Assembly (NCBI GenBank): GCA_001464545.1
Contig: LNFC01000022.1
Span: 186,001 to 250,000, forward strand
Source: Acidobacteria bacterium Ga0077551
Lineage (GTDB): Bacteria > Pseudomonadota > Alphaproteobacteria > Caulobacterales > Hyphomonadaceae
Reading direction: 5' to 3'
Length of the DNA: 64,000 nt
Of the stretch, positions 42,214 through 50,601 are shown piece after piece. Positions within the stretch are counted from its first letter, which is position 1; every line of letters starts with the position of its first letter. The notes under the pieces were generated by a model that was not told the DNA's origin, ran no database searches, and saw only the letters and a list, made by a program, of their open reading frames with translations. The translations under genes and the position numbers were made by a program.

Positions 42214-43935
42214 TCACGCCGGGCGGCGCGTTCTGATGTCGATCACATTGCCCTCAGGGGCCGGATTTTCAAGCGGCAGGGTGTCATCGGTCACGTCGAG
42301 GATGACCGCGCCGGGAATGGCGTTCAGCGTCGCGGCGATGAAGGGATGTTCCTTCGCCGCCGCAATCCGCTCGGCCTTTTCGCGCCGTTCGCGCTCGCGC
42401 AGGGATTCGGCGTCGGTCTCGGATTCGGTGACCTGCCAGTCGAGGCTGGTCTCGTTGTCGAGGAAAGTCTTGAGCCGCCCGGCCAGTCCCGGCGGCGCGC
42501 CGGGCGCGAGGGCGTAGCTGAGACGGCCGGCGTTGACAGAGGCAAACCGGATGTAGCGCTCGGTATCCACCTGCAGCGCCACTTCGCGCGCTTCGGTCAG
42601 GGCACGGACGATATCGGCAAAGCTGGCGATCCCGCCGGCGGCGCCCGGCGCAGGCTCAAGGGGCGCTTCAGGCTTTCCCGGCGAACGGGCGCCCTCGGCA
42701 ATCATCCGGGCCGCTTCCTCCGGGGACGGAAGGCTGGACGCGGCGGCAAGGCGCAGTACGACCATGTTCAGCGCGGTGGCTGGATCGGGCGCCACCTGAA
42801 GGTCGCCGTAGCCGGCGAGCAGCAGCTGCCAGGTCCGCGCAGCCTGTGCGGGCGTCAGGCGCTGCGCCAAGGCGCGCGTGCGATTGGCCCAGTCCGCAGG
42901 CCCGGCCGGCACCCAGCCGTCACCGGTCGCCTGCGCGATCGAGACATCCGCGGCAATGTCCATCAGGTCCTTCAGCACGACCGCCGGATCGGCGCCGCCC
43001 GCAACCTGGTCTTTCAGTTCCGCCAGCGCGCCCTTGGGATCGGAGGTGATCGCCTTCTCGAACACGTCATAGAGACGCGTCCGGTCGCCCAGACCCAGCA
43101 TGTCGCGCACGGCGGCGCCGGAGACTTCACCGTCCGGCGTCTGGACAATCGCCTGGTCGAGCAGAGAGAGCGCATCGCGCACCGAGCCTTCAGCGGCGCG
43201 GGCAACAAGGGCGAGCGCCTCTTCCGAAACCTTCGCCTTCTCCTGCTTCGCGATGCCGGAAAGGTGCTGCGCCAGCAGCGGCGTGTCGAGGCGCTTCAGG
43301 TCAAACCGCTGGCAGCGTGAGAGGACGGTGACAGGCACTTTCCGGATTTCGGTCGTAGCGAAGATGAACTTCAGGTGCGGCGGCGGCTCTTCCAGGGTCT
43401 TCAGCAGCGCGTTGAAGCTCGCCGTCGACAGCATGTGCACTTCGTCGATGATGTAGACCTTGTAGCGCGCCGAAACTGGTCCGTACCGGGACGAATCCAG
43501 CAGGTCGCGCATGTCGGCCACACCGGTGCGGGAGGCCGCGTCGAGCTCCAGCACGTCCGGATGCCGGCTCGCCATGATCGCTTCGCAGTGCACGCCCGGC
43601 GGGTCGAGATGGATCGACGGGCCGGACCCGCCCGTCGCCTTCTTGCCTTTCGGCGCGTCCTTCGGCTCGAAGTTCAGCGCGCGGGCGAGGAGGCGGGCGG
43701 TGGTCGTCTTGCCGACGCCGCGCACGCCGGTCAGCATGAAGCCATGCGCGATCCGGCCGGTCTCGAACGCGTTCGAGAGCGTGCGCACCATCGCTTCCTG
43801 GCCGATCAGGTCCTCGAACCGGCGCGGGCGGTATTTCCGGGCCAGCACTTCATAGGCGCCCGCGCGTGCATGCGCCGCGTCCCCGAACAGGGAGGCGGAG
43901 GCGTCATCGCCTGTGGAGGAATCGTCAGCGCTCAT
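42214..43935 (-). CDS. dnaX: DNA polymerase III subunit gamma/tau
   Basis: A 573-residue clamp-loader ATPase. EVLARKYRPRRFEDLIGQEA opens the AAA+ domain, Walker A is GVRGVGKTTTARLLARAL, Walker B IIDEVHMLS, and the sensor-1/SRC region is FATTEIRKVPVTVLSRCQRF. The four-Cys zinc module of E. coli DnaX is reduced to a single Cys (GVHC), as often seen in Alphaproteobacteria. A tau-like C-terminal domain follows from about residue 370. ATG at 43935 (MSADDSS) is preferred over an upstream in-frame start. No frameshift signal for a gamma form was searched systematically. Confidence 0.96.
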   Translation of the reverse strand: MSADDSSTGDDASASLFGDAAHARAGAYEVLARKYRPRRFEDLIGQEAMVRTLSNAFETGRIAHGFMLTGVRGVGKTTTARLLARALNFEPKDAPKGKKATGGSGPSIHLDPPGVHCEAIMASRHPDVLELDAASRTGVADMRDLLDSSRYGPVSARYKVYIIDEVHMLSTASFNALLKTLEEPPPHLKFIFATTEIRKVPVTVLSRCQRFDLKRLDTPLLAQHLSGIAKQEKAKVSEEALALVARAAEGSVRDALSLLDQAIVQTPDGEVSGAAVRDMLGLGDRTRLYDVFEKAITSDPKGALAELKDQVAGGADPAVVLKDLMDIAADVSIAQATGDGWVPAGPADWANRTRALAQRLTPAQAARTWQLLLAGYGDLQVAPDPATALNMVVLRLAAASSLPSPEEAARMIAEGARSPGKPEAPLEPAPGAAGGIASFADIVRALTEAREVALQVDTERYIRFASVNAGRLSYALAPGAPPGLAGRLKTFLDNETSLDWQVTESETDAESLRERERREKAERIAAAKEHPFIAATLNAIPGAVILDVTDDTLPLENPAPEGNVIDIRTRRPA

Positions 43936-44017
43936 CTCGGGCCGGACACTAGCCGGGCAGGGCCGCGGGGGCAAATGGGGAGGGCGGCGATAAAAGGGAT
44001 GGCACCAGGAGGTCCGC

Positions 44018-44054
44018 TCATCCCGGCCCGCGCGCAGCGCGTGAGCCGGGATGA
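44018..44054. repeat. Inverted repeat between nrdB and dnaX
   Basis: TCATCCCGGC (44018-44027) and GCCGGGATGA (44045-44054) are perfect arms around a GC-rich inner dyad. The form is that of a dispersed REP-like element common in alphaproteobacterial genomes; here it may also end the nrdB transcript on the minus strand. Confidence 0.6.
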
Positions 44055-44067
44055 CGGGTTTGTGCGC

Positions 44068-45105
44068 TTACTCCGCCGGAACGCTCTCGGCAGCCTTCTT
44101 CCGGCGTTCGTCGAAGCGGCCCCACACGCCCTCGTCGCCGTGCCAGTCGCCTTTCGTCGCGCCCTTGGAATATTCGGTGGCGCGCTGTTCGAAGAAGTTG
44201 GCGTGCTCGACGCCGTTGAGGATTTCCGACAGCCAGGGCAGCGGGTGCTTGTCGATGCCGTAGATCGGCTCCAGCTTCAGCTGGCCGAGGCGCCAGTCGG
44301 CGATGTAGCGGATGTAGTTCTTGATGTCGGCCGGCGTCATGCCTTCCACCGGGCCCATCTCGAAGGCGAGATCGATGAACTTGTCTTCCAGCGCGACCAC
44401 GGTGCGGCAGCATTCGCGGATCTTCTCGCGCAGCTCGTCCGTCATCACGTTCGTTTCAGCGCAGAACGTGTGGAACAGCTTGATCATGCCTTCGCAGTGC
44501 AGGCTCTCGTCGCGGATCGACCAGGTGACGATCTGGCCCATGCCCTTCATCTTGTTGAAGCGCGGGAAGTTCATCAGCATCGCGAAGGAAGCGAACAGCT
44601 GCAGACCTTCCGTGAACGCACCAAACACCGCCATCGAGATGGCAATGTCTTCGTTCGTCTCGCAACCGAACTGGCCAAGATAGTCGTGCTTGGCCGACAT
44701 CTCCTTGTATTCCATGAAGGCGGAGAATTCCGAATCCGGCATGCCGATCGTCTCGAGCAGCAGGGCGTAGGCCGCGATGTGGATCGTCTCCATGTTGGAA
44801 AACGAAGCCAGCATCATCGACACTTCCACCGGCTTGAAGCGCGGCATGTAATTGGTCATGTAGTTGGCGCCGACTTCGACATCCGACTGGGTGAAGAAGC
44901 GGAAGATCTGGGTCAGGAGGTTGCGCTCCTCGTTGGACAGCTTGACTGCCCAGTCCTTGCAGTCTTCGCCGAGGGGAACCTCCTCCGGCATCCAGTGGAC
45001 CTGCTGCTGCTTCTTCCAGAACTCGTAAGCCCAGGGATAGCGGAACGGCTTGTAGGCATGGCTCGGGCTGAGCAGGCCGGGGATGTTCGCGTTGCCGTCA
45101 GCCAT
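44068..45105 (-). CDS. nrdB: Class I ribonucleotide reductase beta subunit
   Basis: A 345-residue R2 subunit carrying the diiron-tyrosyl radical site. Ligand-bearing helices include NMETIHIAAYALLLETIG (E..H), WSIRDESLHCEGMIKLFH (DE..H) and MTDELREKIRECCRTVVALE. WMPEEVPLGEDCKDW is typical of the alphaproteobacterial type. The C-terminal tail needed for R1 binding is Lys/Glu-rich. ATG at 45105 follows GAAGGAGT. nrdA is not in the window. An NrdR-like box lies 42 nt upstream of the start. Confidence 0.95.
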   Translation of the reverse strand: MADGNANIPGLLSPSHAYKPFRYPWAYEFWKKQQQVHWMPEEVPLGEDCKDWAVKLSNEERNLLTQIFRFFTQSDVEVGANYMTNYMPRFKPVEVSMMLASFSNMETIHIAAYALLLETIGMPDSEFSAFMEYKEMSAKHDYLGQFGCETNEDIAISMAVFGAFTEGLQLFASFAMLMNFPRFNKMKGMGQIVTWSIRDESLHCEGMIKLFHTFCAETNVMTDELREKIRECCRTVVALEDKFIDLAFEMGPVEGMTPADIKNYIRYIADWRLGQLKLEPIYGIDKHPLPWLSEILNGVEHANFFEQRATEYSKGATKGDWHGDEGVWGRFDERRKKAAESVPAE

Positions 45106-45146
45106 GGGAAACTCCTTCAAATGCGGGCGCCGTGTATGGCGCTAAG

Positions 45147-45162
45147 ACACCACATATAGTGC
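45147..45162 (-). promoter_or_regulatory. NrdR-box-like site upstream of nrdB
   Basis: ACACCACATATAGTGC resembles the 16-bp NrdR box (ACAC-W-ATATAT-W-GTGT type), with intact ACAC and GTG ends and an ATATA core. Only one clear box was found, where many nrd promoters have two about three helical turns apart. If real, it would give ATP/dATP-dependent repression of nrdB. Confidence 0.55.
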
Positions 45163-45254
45163 TTAAAATTCGTTAACGCCGCAAGATGTGCGCAATGCCG
45201 CACCCGCGAATTGCACAACAAGACGTCGCCTGTGGAGGGAATTTGCCGCGCTTT

Positions 45255-46559
45255 TCAGGCCTTTCCGGGGCCCCTCGGCGCGCCCGCCGGCTTCAGGCCG
45301 AGGCGGTGGAGGGCGGCCTGGCAGAGTTCGAGGTCGACCTGGGTCCAGGCGAGGAAGGCGACGCGCTCGATCTTCGTGTCGGCCGAGTGGAGCAGGTACT
45401 GGTGCGCGGCATGGATCAGCCCCTGGACGCGCTCATGCGGCGACTCGCCGGCAGAACGCGTGCCGAAGAGGGGGATCAGCACGGACTTGAGCATCGACTT
45501 GGCGTTCATCTTGGCGCTGAAGCCGGTATTGTGCGCGTCCACGGCGGCGAGCGCGTTGGTCACGCATTTGCGGTAGGCGCCGATCAGCTGGTAGCCGCGT
45601 CCCGGCTCGCCCTGATGGGCGGCGACGTGGACCAGCAGCTTCACCTTGTTGTTGCGGCCGAGCGCCCCGGCGCTGGTCAGCATCGTGGTCGCGGGCTCAA
45701 TGCCGGTACGGTGGTTCTGGCCCACCTTGCTGCGCAAGAGGCGGGTGATCGCATCATCGCGCACGAAGCCGTGCCGGTCGCGGCGCGAGCCGAGATAGCG
45801 GATCGTGGCGGAGATCGAGCTGTCGTGCAGCCGCGCGAGTTCCATCCGGCTGTTCTCGGGGTTCACCCAGACGTCGATGTCATCCACGTCGGCAATGTCG
45901 CCGGTGACGATCTCGATCTGGCGCGCCGCCTTCGGGCCGGTCATGCCGGCAAGGCCCAGCTTGTAGATATGATAGCGGCGCTCCGGGAGCGGACGATCCG
46001 GCAGGCGGATGTTGATGCCGGGGATCAGCGAGTGGACGATCGAATCCGTCGCGCGGTTGTCGAGGCTGTTCTTGATGTGGGTGCGCAGCAGCGCGCGGCA
46101 ATCGGCAAGGATCTGCGCCCGCGCGGGCGCGCCTTCGGGCGGCAGCTCATAGTCGAGCGCGCGCACGCCGGTGATGTTGAAATCCTCGCCGGTGCCGGAG
46201 TGGCACATGACGACCGTGCCGGCGCGCCGCGCGGCCTGGCGGATGCCGAGTTCGAAAAAGATGTCGGGTGAGCCGAGCGAGATATCGGCGATGACGACAT
46301 CGGAATCGATGATGTTCTCGACCATTTCGCGGTGGATGAGGCCAGACCGGCTGACCCGGTCGGAGCGGATGCAGTCGAGGTCAAGGTCCTCGGCGACCGG
46401 CTGGATGATCTCGTGGAACACCGCGTCGAAGTCGATCACCGGCCCGTCCGGCGTACTCGGCGCCGCATAGGGCAGGATGACGAAACAGCGCCGCCCGGTC
46501 TGACGCGCTTCAAATTCCGCGGGCTTCTCCGCGACCTGTGCCTTGCCTTCGAACGCCAT
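45255..46559 (-). CDS. Two-domain protein: NDT/TIR-like N-terminus plus macro-like C-terminus
   Basis: A 434-residue soluble protein. Residues about 24-120 look like the nucleoside 2-deoxyribosyltransferase/TIR-like fold found before TRAFs-binding and TPR modules: CFVILPYA, IDFDAVFHEIIQPVAED, SRSGLIHREMVENIIDSDVV, ADISLGSPDIFFELGIRQAA, with possible catalytic residues in the ADIS and ELG motifs. Residues about 213-400 look like a macro domain: IEIVTGDIADVDDIDVWVNP, then ENS, and KVKLLVHVAA further on, ending IERVAFLAW. The usual glycine-rich GGV loop is replaced by MELARLHDSSISATIRYLG. An NAD/ADP-ribose-related role is inferred, not shown. ATG at 46559 is preferred over GTG at 46565. It is monocistronic, next to nrdB. 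Confidence 0.7.
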   Translation of the reverse strand: MAFEGKAQVAEKPAEFEARQTGRRCFVILPYAAPSTPDGPVIDFDAVFHEIIQPVAEDLDLDCIRSDRVSRSGLIHREMVENIIDSDVVIADISLGSPDIFFELGIRQAARRAGTVVMCHSGTGEDFNITGVRALDYELPPEGAPARAQILADCRALLRTHIKNSLDNRATDSIVHSLIPGINIRLPDRPLPERRYHIYKLGLAGMTGPKAARQIEIVTGDIADVDDIDVWVNPENSRMELARLHDSSISATIRYLGSRRDRHGFVRDDAITRLLRSKVGQNHRTGIEPATTMLTSAGALGRNNKVKLLVHVAAHQGEPGRGYQLIGAYRKCVTNALAAVDAHNTGFSAKMNAKSMLKSVLIPLFGTRSAGESPHERVQGLIHAAHQYLLHSADTKIERVAFLAWTQVDLELCQAALHRLGLKPAGAPRGPGKA

Positions 46560-46735
46560 TGTCACTTGCCCCGCAGCCTTCCGCCTCGCCTGAATCTGAC
46601 GAAACTATGGCGCCTTGAAACTGGCAAGGCGGGCGCTCGCGGCTTTGCACGCAGGCGCGCGGCGGACAGGGCTAACTCCCTGAATCCTGTAGGAAATGGG
46701 GCAGATTATAAATGCGTAAGGTTGGAGGAGGTGCG

Positions 46736-47662
46736 TTACTCGCCGACTTTTCTCGCCGGAACCGGCAGCGAGCAGATGTCGAGCTTGTTGACCGGCGGGG
46801 CGATGAAGGCGGGAATCGCGGAATAGTCGCGCTTGGACTCCTTGAGGGCGGCCCAGTCGGCCGAGGCGGTGTCCATCACTTCGTACGCAGGGCGCTCGGC
46901 CTCGGGGATCGCGGTGGCGAGCTTTGCGGAGGAGATGATATTGTACTCGTTCTTCGAGCGGCGGTATTGCGCCATCTGCTGGGCGAGGGGCTCGTCCTCG
47001 CCGAACAGGGCGTTCATCTCTTCTTCCGTAAACGGATCGACGCGGGGCAGGCGGTGGATATGTTCCATGCCGGCGATGACGCGGCCGAAGACCGTGTAGT
47101 TACGGTCGAGATACCGGCGCGGCTGGAGCGGGATGTAGATTTCGGTGTTGCCGGTCTCCGGCGGATCGTCCCGCGCCATGCCCAGGGCGCCGGGGCAGTT
47201 CATCAGCCATTCCTGGCCGCCGTCGCGGCCCACGGCGAAGCCGGCACGGTGGCCAGCCTCCGGGGCGAACAGGTCCGCGCTGCCGAGCGGCGTGAATCCG
47301 TCGGCGGAGACGGCCCGTTCGGCTTCGAAAGGTACCGGCGTCCACGCCTTCGAGGCCATCTCGAATTCGCGGCCGGCCTGCGCGACATGGCCGTCAATGA
47401 CCCGGTAGAAGAATTCGCCGTCATAGAAGCCTTCGGCGAGCAGCTCGCGCAGGCGCGCGACATGCGCCGGGGCAGCCTCGGGGAAAAGTTCGATGGCGAC
47501 CGTGCCGGTCGGCACTACCATTATGATCAGGTTTTCCGGATCCACCGCGCGCCAGGCAGGGGCGGCTTCGGCGGCCGGCGCCGCAGGCGCCTCGGCGATT
47601 GAAGCGGGCACGCTGGTACAGGCAGCGAGGGCGAGAGCAGTCAGGGCAAGGGCGCGTTTCAT
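46736..47662 (-). CDS. Cyclophilin-type peptidyl-prolyl isomerase, exported lipoprotein
   Basis: A 308-residue PPIase. The signal peptide KRALALTALALAAC gives a lipobox (LAAC). The cyclophilin domain (about residues 45-210) has GTVAIELFPEAAPAHVARLR, GEFFYRVIDGHVAQAG (the FxRVxxxxxxQ motif, with His and Ala variants) and NYTVFGRVIAGMEHIHRLPR. The last about 100 residues (acidic, ending PVPARKVGE) lie outside the domain. ATG at 47662 with GGAG upstream is chosen; longer in-frame extensions lack a signal peptide. Likely periplasmic folding helper. Confidence 0.9.
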   Translation of the reverse strand: MKRALALTALALAACTSVPASIAEAPAAPAAEAAPAWRAVDPENLIIMVVPTGTVAIELFPEAAPAHVARLRELLAEGFYDGEFFYRVIDGHVAQAGREFEMASKAWTPVPFEAERAVSADGFTPLGSADLFAPEAGHRAGFAVGRDGGQEWLMNCPGALGMARDDPPETGNTEIYIPLQPRRYLDRNYTVFGRVIAGMEHIHRLPRVDPFTEEEMNALFGEDEPLAQQMAQYRRSKNEYNIISSAKLATAIPEAERPAYEVMDTASADWAALKESKRDYSAIPAFIAPPVNKLDICSLPVPARKVGE

Positions 47663-47744
47663 GGGCAAACTGTTCTCCGGAGCGCGGGCGGCGTCAATGC
47701 CGAGCGCATTGCTTAGGCCCGGTGTGCGGCATAATCTTGGCGGC

Positions 47745-48257
47745 ATGCAACGCATCGCCGTCACCCGCCCGCCCTTGCCGAAGCTGCCGATACTGGGCGG
47801 GTGCCATTGCGGCGCCGTGCGGTTTGCTGCGACGGCGAAGCCCAAGGCGGTCAACGCCTGCCATTGCGATGATTGCAAGCGCCTCTCGGGCGGACCGTTC
47901 GGCCTGTTCCTGCACGTGGCGAAAGACGCGCTGGAGATCAGCGGCGGCGCCCGTGACACGTTCAGGCGGACGGGCGGCAGCGGAAACGGCATCAACATCG
48001 AACGCTGCGCGGCGTGCGGCACGCGGATGTGGCACCTGCCGGAAGTGGCGCCGGACCTTGTCATCCTCTGCGCGGGCACGCTGGACGACAGCACCTGGGC
48101 GATTGCGACCTCGCATATCTGGACTGAGTTTGCCGCGGCTGACGCGGTCGCGGCGGAGGATGCGCTGGTGGTGGAAAGCTTCCAGACGACGCGGCCGGCG
48201 CTATGGGCGCGGTTCAGCGAGATTTATCCGGCAGGCACCGAAGGAGACCCCGCATGA
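47745..48257 (+). CDS. GFA family (glutathione-dependent formaldehyde-activating-like) protein
   Basis: A 170-residue zinc protein of the Mss4-like GFA family. Zinc ligands are visible in GGCHCGAVRF, ACHCDDCKRLSGG and ERCAACGTRMWHLP. Family members include Gfa, but most have no known substrate. The start at 47745 is set by the family N-terminus; the frame is open further upstream into the divergent PPIase gene. It overlaps the OsmC gene (GCATGA arrangement), suggesting an operon for electrophile or peroxide stress. Confidence 0.88.
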   Translation: MQRIAVTRPPLPKLPILGGCHCGAVRFAATAKPKAVNACHCDDCKRLSGGPFGLFLHVAKDALEISGGARDTFRRTGGSGNGINIERCAACGTRMWHLPEVAPDLVILCAGTLDDSTWAIATSHIWTEFAAADAVAAEDALVVESFQTTRPALWARFSEIYPAGTEGDPA

Positions 48258-48721
48258 AAACGCATGACTATACAGCCACGGTCGCCTGGACCGGAAACCG
48301 GGGAGAGGGCACGGCGCACTACAAGGCCTATGACCGGACCTGGCAGGTGGAGACACCCGGCAAGCTGGTGATCGCGTGCTCGAATGATCCGCTGCTTGGC
48401 GGCGACCCGTCGCGCCCCAATCCGGAGGACATGCTGCTGTCCTCGCTCTCGGCGTGTCACATGCTCTGGTACCTGCACTATGCCAGCGATGCGGGCATCG
48501 TGGTGCATGACTACCGGGACGAGCCTGTCGGCGTGGGGGAGGCGGGGCCGGGCGGCGCGGGGCGTTTTCTTTCGGCGACGCTCAGGCCCGTGATCAAGGT
48601 GGCGCGCGGGGCGGACCTTGTGAAAGCCGAGGACATTCACCACCAGATCCACAAGGTCTGTTTCATCGCGCGGTCGGTAAACTTCCCGGTTTCCTACGCG
48701 CCGCGCTTTATCGAGGTGTGA
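48254..48721 (+). CDS. OsmC family peroxiredoxin-like protein
   Basis: A 155-residue OsmC/Ohr-fold protein. PNPEDMLLSSLSACHMLWYL holds the first redox Cys (SACHM), and IHKVCFIARSVNFPV holds the second, in the positions used for organic hydroperoxide reduction. RPNPEDML (with the preceding LLGGDPS) is typical of the OsmC subgroup. Its 3' end overlaps the 3' end of the opposing SRPBCC gene by 14 nt. Cotranscribed with the GFA gene. Confidence 0.9.
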   Translation: MKTHDYTATVAWTGNRGEGTAHYKAYDRTWQVETPGKLVIACSNDPLLGGDPSRPNPEDMLLSSLSACHMLWYLHYASDAGIVVHDYRDEPVGVGEAGPGGAGRFLSATLRPVIKVARGADLVKAEDIHHQIHKVCFIARSVNFPVSYAPRFIEV

Positions 48722-49172
48722 GCCGCGCAGCCAGTGCCGCGAGACCTTCGCGCCAGGCATTGGCGAGGTGGCCTTGCGTCGCCTGAAGGGGGAAGCCGTG
48801 GCGGGCGACATGCTCCTGCGGAATGGTGTCCCAGCCGCGATGGGTGACGGTGACGCGGGTGTCTTCGCCCACAGCCTGGAAGGTGACTTCGACGGAAGTG
48901 ATTTGATCCGGCGTGAAGGTCGCCTGTCGCCAGGTGAAGGCGAGGCGGGCGCCGCGCTCCCAGGCGGTGACGCGGCCGATTTCGAACACCTTGCCATTCG
49001 CAAGAGTGGTGATCAGGCGTTCTCGGTTCTCGAAGCTCAGCGTCCCGTCGCCGCGCGGGGTCAGCTGGAACAGGGCGCTGGGGCGCCACCAGAGGCCTAT
49101 ATCATCCGTGAACGCATCGAAGGTGTCCTCCGGCGAGGCGGGAACGCGGACGGCTACAAGGACAGCGCTCAC
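48708..49172 (-). CDS. SRPBCC (AHSA1-like) domain protein
   Basis: A 154-residue START/Bet v1-fold protein. VRVPASPEDTFDAFTDDIGLW, FENRERLITTLANGKVFEIG, and VTHRGWDTIPQEH with a closing Trp-containing helix are AHSA1/DUF1801-neighbour features. The GTG start overlaps the ArsR gene (GTGA). ArsR-SRPBCC pairs are very common, the SRPBCC protein being of unknown ligand. Confidence 0.87.
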   Translation of the reverse strand: MSAVLVAVRVPASPEDTFDAFTDDIGLWWRPSALFQLTPRGDGTLSFENRERLITTLANGKVFEIGRVTAWERGARLAFTWRQATFTPDQITSVEVTFQAVGEDTRVTVTHRGWDTIPQEHVARHGFPLQATQGHLANAWREGLAALAARLTPR

Positions 49173-49504
49173 GGGCGCTTCTTCTCCATGTGCGCCTTGA
49201 AGGAGGTCAGCTGCGCAGCCCAGACCTTTTCGGTTTCGGCCAGCCAGAGTTTGAGATCGGCCATGCCGCCCTCCTTCAGCGTATAGATGCGCACACGGGC
49301 ATCGAAGTCGGGATGCGTCTCCTCGACGAGGCCGCCTTGCTTCAGGATGCGCAGGTGCCGGCTCATGGCGGGGGCGGGCAGGCCCAGCGCTTCAGCGAGT
49401 TCGCCTGCCCGGCGCGGCGCCTTGCCAAGCAGTTCGATCGCCCGCCGCCGGTCAGGATCGGCGAGAGCGGTCAGCGCGGCGTCAAGATTCGGGCGGGCCT
49501 TCAC
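49169..49504 (-). CDS. ArsR family transcriptional regulator
   Basis: A 111-residue winged-helix regulator. LDAALTALADPDRRRAIELL and GELAEALGLPAPAMSRHLRI (the recognition helix) followed by LKQGGLVEETHPDFDARVRI (wing) are clear. There is no ArsR metal-site CVC motif, so it is of the non-metal, SRPBCC-associated type. The GTG start overlaps the VOC gene stop (GTGA). Confidence 0.9.
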   Translation of the reverse strand: MKARPNLDAALTALADPDRRRAIELLGKAPRRAGELAEALGLPAPAMSRHLRILKQGGLVEETHPDFDARVRIYTLKEGGMADLKLWLAETEKVWAAQLTSFKAHMEKKRP

Positions 49505-49974
49505 AGGCGTGTCTGTGTACGGAGGGTTCCGCCGGAGGCCTTGTCCCAGTCGGCGGAGGACAGGTCCATCACGGTGACGCCGAAGGTCCAGATATGCCCT
49601 TCCGGGTCGCGGGCGCGGTAGGTCCGGTCGCCGTAGAACTGGGTGTCCGGCTCCTGCAGGATCTCCGCCCCGGCCTTGCGGGCCCGCGCGCAATGGGCGT
49701 CAATGTCCTCGCCCTTGCCGAGCTGGACGTGGACCGTCTGCGAATTCTTGCCCCCGAGATTCCGGGGGCTCTTGTGATCTGCGGACCATTCGCTACCGAC
49801 CATGATGAAGCCGGTCCCGAACGACATTTCCGAATGGGCAATTTTGTCATTCTCGTCGAGCAGCACCATGTAGGGCTCAAACCCGAACGCCTCCTCCAGC
49901 CAGAGGAAAGCGGCGTTGGGATCGACATAGCACAGCGCGCTGGCAAGACCCTTGGGCCGGTCGAATTCGGACAT
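49501..49974 (-). CDS. VOC (glyoxalase/bleomycin-resistance fold) family protein
   Basis: A 157-residue VOC protein. It begins with a beta-alpha-beta-beta unit, ALCYVDPNAAFLWLEEAFGF, then MSFGTGFIMVGSEW, HVQLGKGEDIDAHCARARKA and YRARDPEGHIWTFG, where the last holds a probable metal ligand. Related PhnB-like proteins are often linked to ArsR-SRPBCC operons, as here. Substrate unknown. Confidence 0.87.
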   Translation of the reverse strand: MSEFDRPKGLASALCYVDPNAAFLWLEEAFGFEPYMVLLDENDKIAHSEMSFGTGFIMVGSEWSADHKSPRNLGGKNSQTVHVQLGKGEDIDAHCARARKAGAEILQEPDTQFYGDRTYRARDPEGHIWTFGVTVMDLSSADWDKASGGTLRTQTRL

Positions 49975-50063
49975 GGGATTATCCTTTCATATCGCGCAAT
50001 ATTTGTAAAATAGTGAAATTAATAGGTCAAGCGGAAAGGTCGAACTTCGCATATCCAAACCGC

Positions 50064-50130
50064 TCATCCCCGCGAAGGCGGGGATCGGGTCCGGGAATCC
50101 CTCTCGCGATCCCCGCCTTGGCGGGGATGA
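50064..50130. repeat. Long inverted repeat, REP-like
   Basis: A 24-nt arm at 50064-50087 (beginning TCATCCCCGCGAAGG) is mirrored at 50107-50130 with one mismatch. Each arm is itself a CCCCGC/GCGGGG dyad. Intergenic, between the VOC gene start and the TM2 gene end. It may act as a transcription barrier or be a dispersed genomic repeat. Confidence 0.65.
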
Positions 50131-50158
50131 ACGGCACTAAGGTCGGCGGGATGTCAGA

Positions 50159-50443
50159 TCAGTAGGCGTAGCGGCGCATCTCTCGGGTCATGCGGCCGCG
50201 GGTTTCGTCCATCTTGTCGCGGATGATGCCCGGGATCAGGAACAGGTCCATGAGCCACCAGACGAAGCCGACAACGATAAAATATGAGAGGATTTGTAGA
50301 ATGGCTGTGACCGGTTTGCCCAAATAAAAGCGGTGCGCCGAGACGAAGCCTAGAAAGAACCAGAGGAAATAGGCAGCGCCTGCGCTCTTTTTCTCGTTCG
50401 CGACGCGGCTTTCGATCAGGATCTGGTCTTCGGTCGTATACAT
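50159..50443 (-). CDS. TM2 domain-containing protein
   Basis: A 94-residue membrane protein. AGAAYFLWFFLGFVSAHRFY-LG is the TM2 signature (two helices with G-x-H-R-F-Y-L-G between them), followed by AILQILSYFIVVGFVWWLMD and a basic tail RGRMTREMRRYAY. The longer reading frame in another register over the same DNA is a shadow. Function of TM2 proteins is unknown. Confidence 0.88.
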   Translation of the reverse strand: MYTTEDQILIESRVANEKKSAGAAYFLWFFLGFVSAHRFYLGKPVTAILQILSYFIVVGFVWWLMDLFLIPGIIRDKMDETRGRMTREMRRYAY

Positions 50444-50601
50444 GGCGGTCCCGGTGGGGCTCCTCGTTCTTATCGATAAACAGATAGTCGCTTTTGTCAG
50501 CCATTTAAAGGCCTGACCCTGAAAAATCGGTACCCGGGGCGTCTGGGCAATTGCGCCGGAGGCCGGAATGAGGCCTGTTTGCGGGCAGGGAGGACAAGAT
50601 C

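Noticed and set aside
50064..50130. CRISPR-like or IS end repeat
   Set aside because: Only one inverted pair with a 19-nt centre and no regularly spaced repeats or transposase; fits a REP-like element or terminator.
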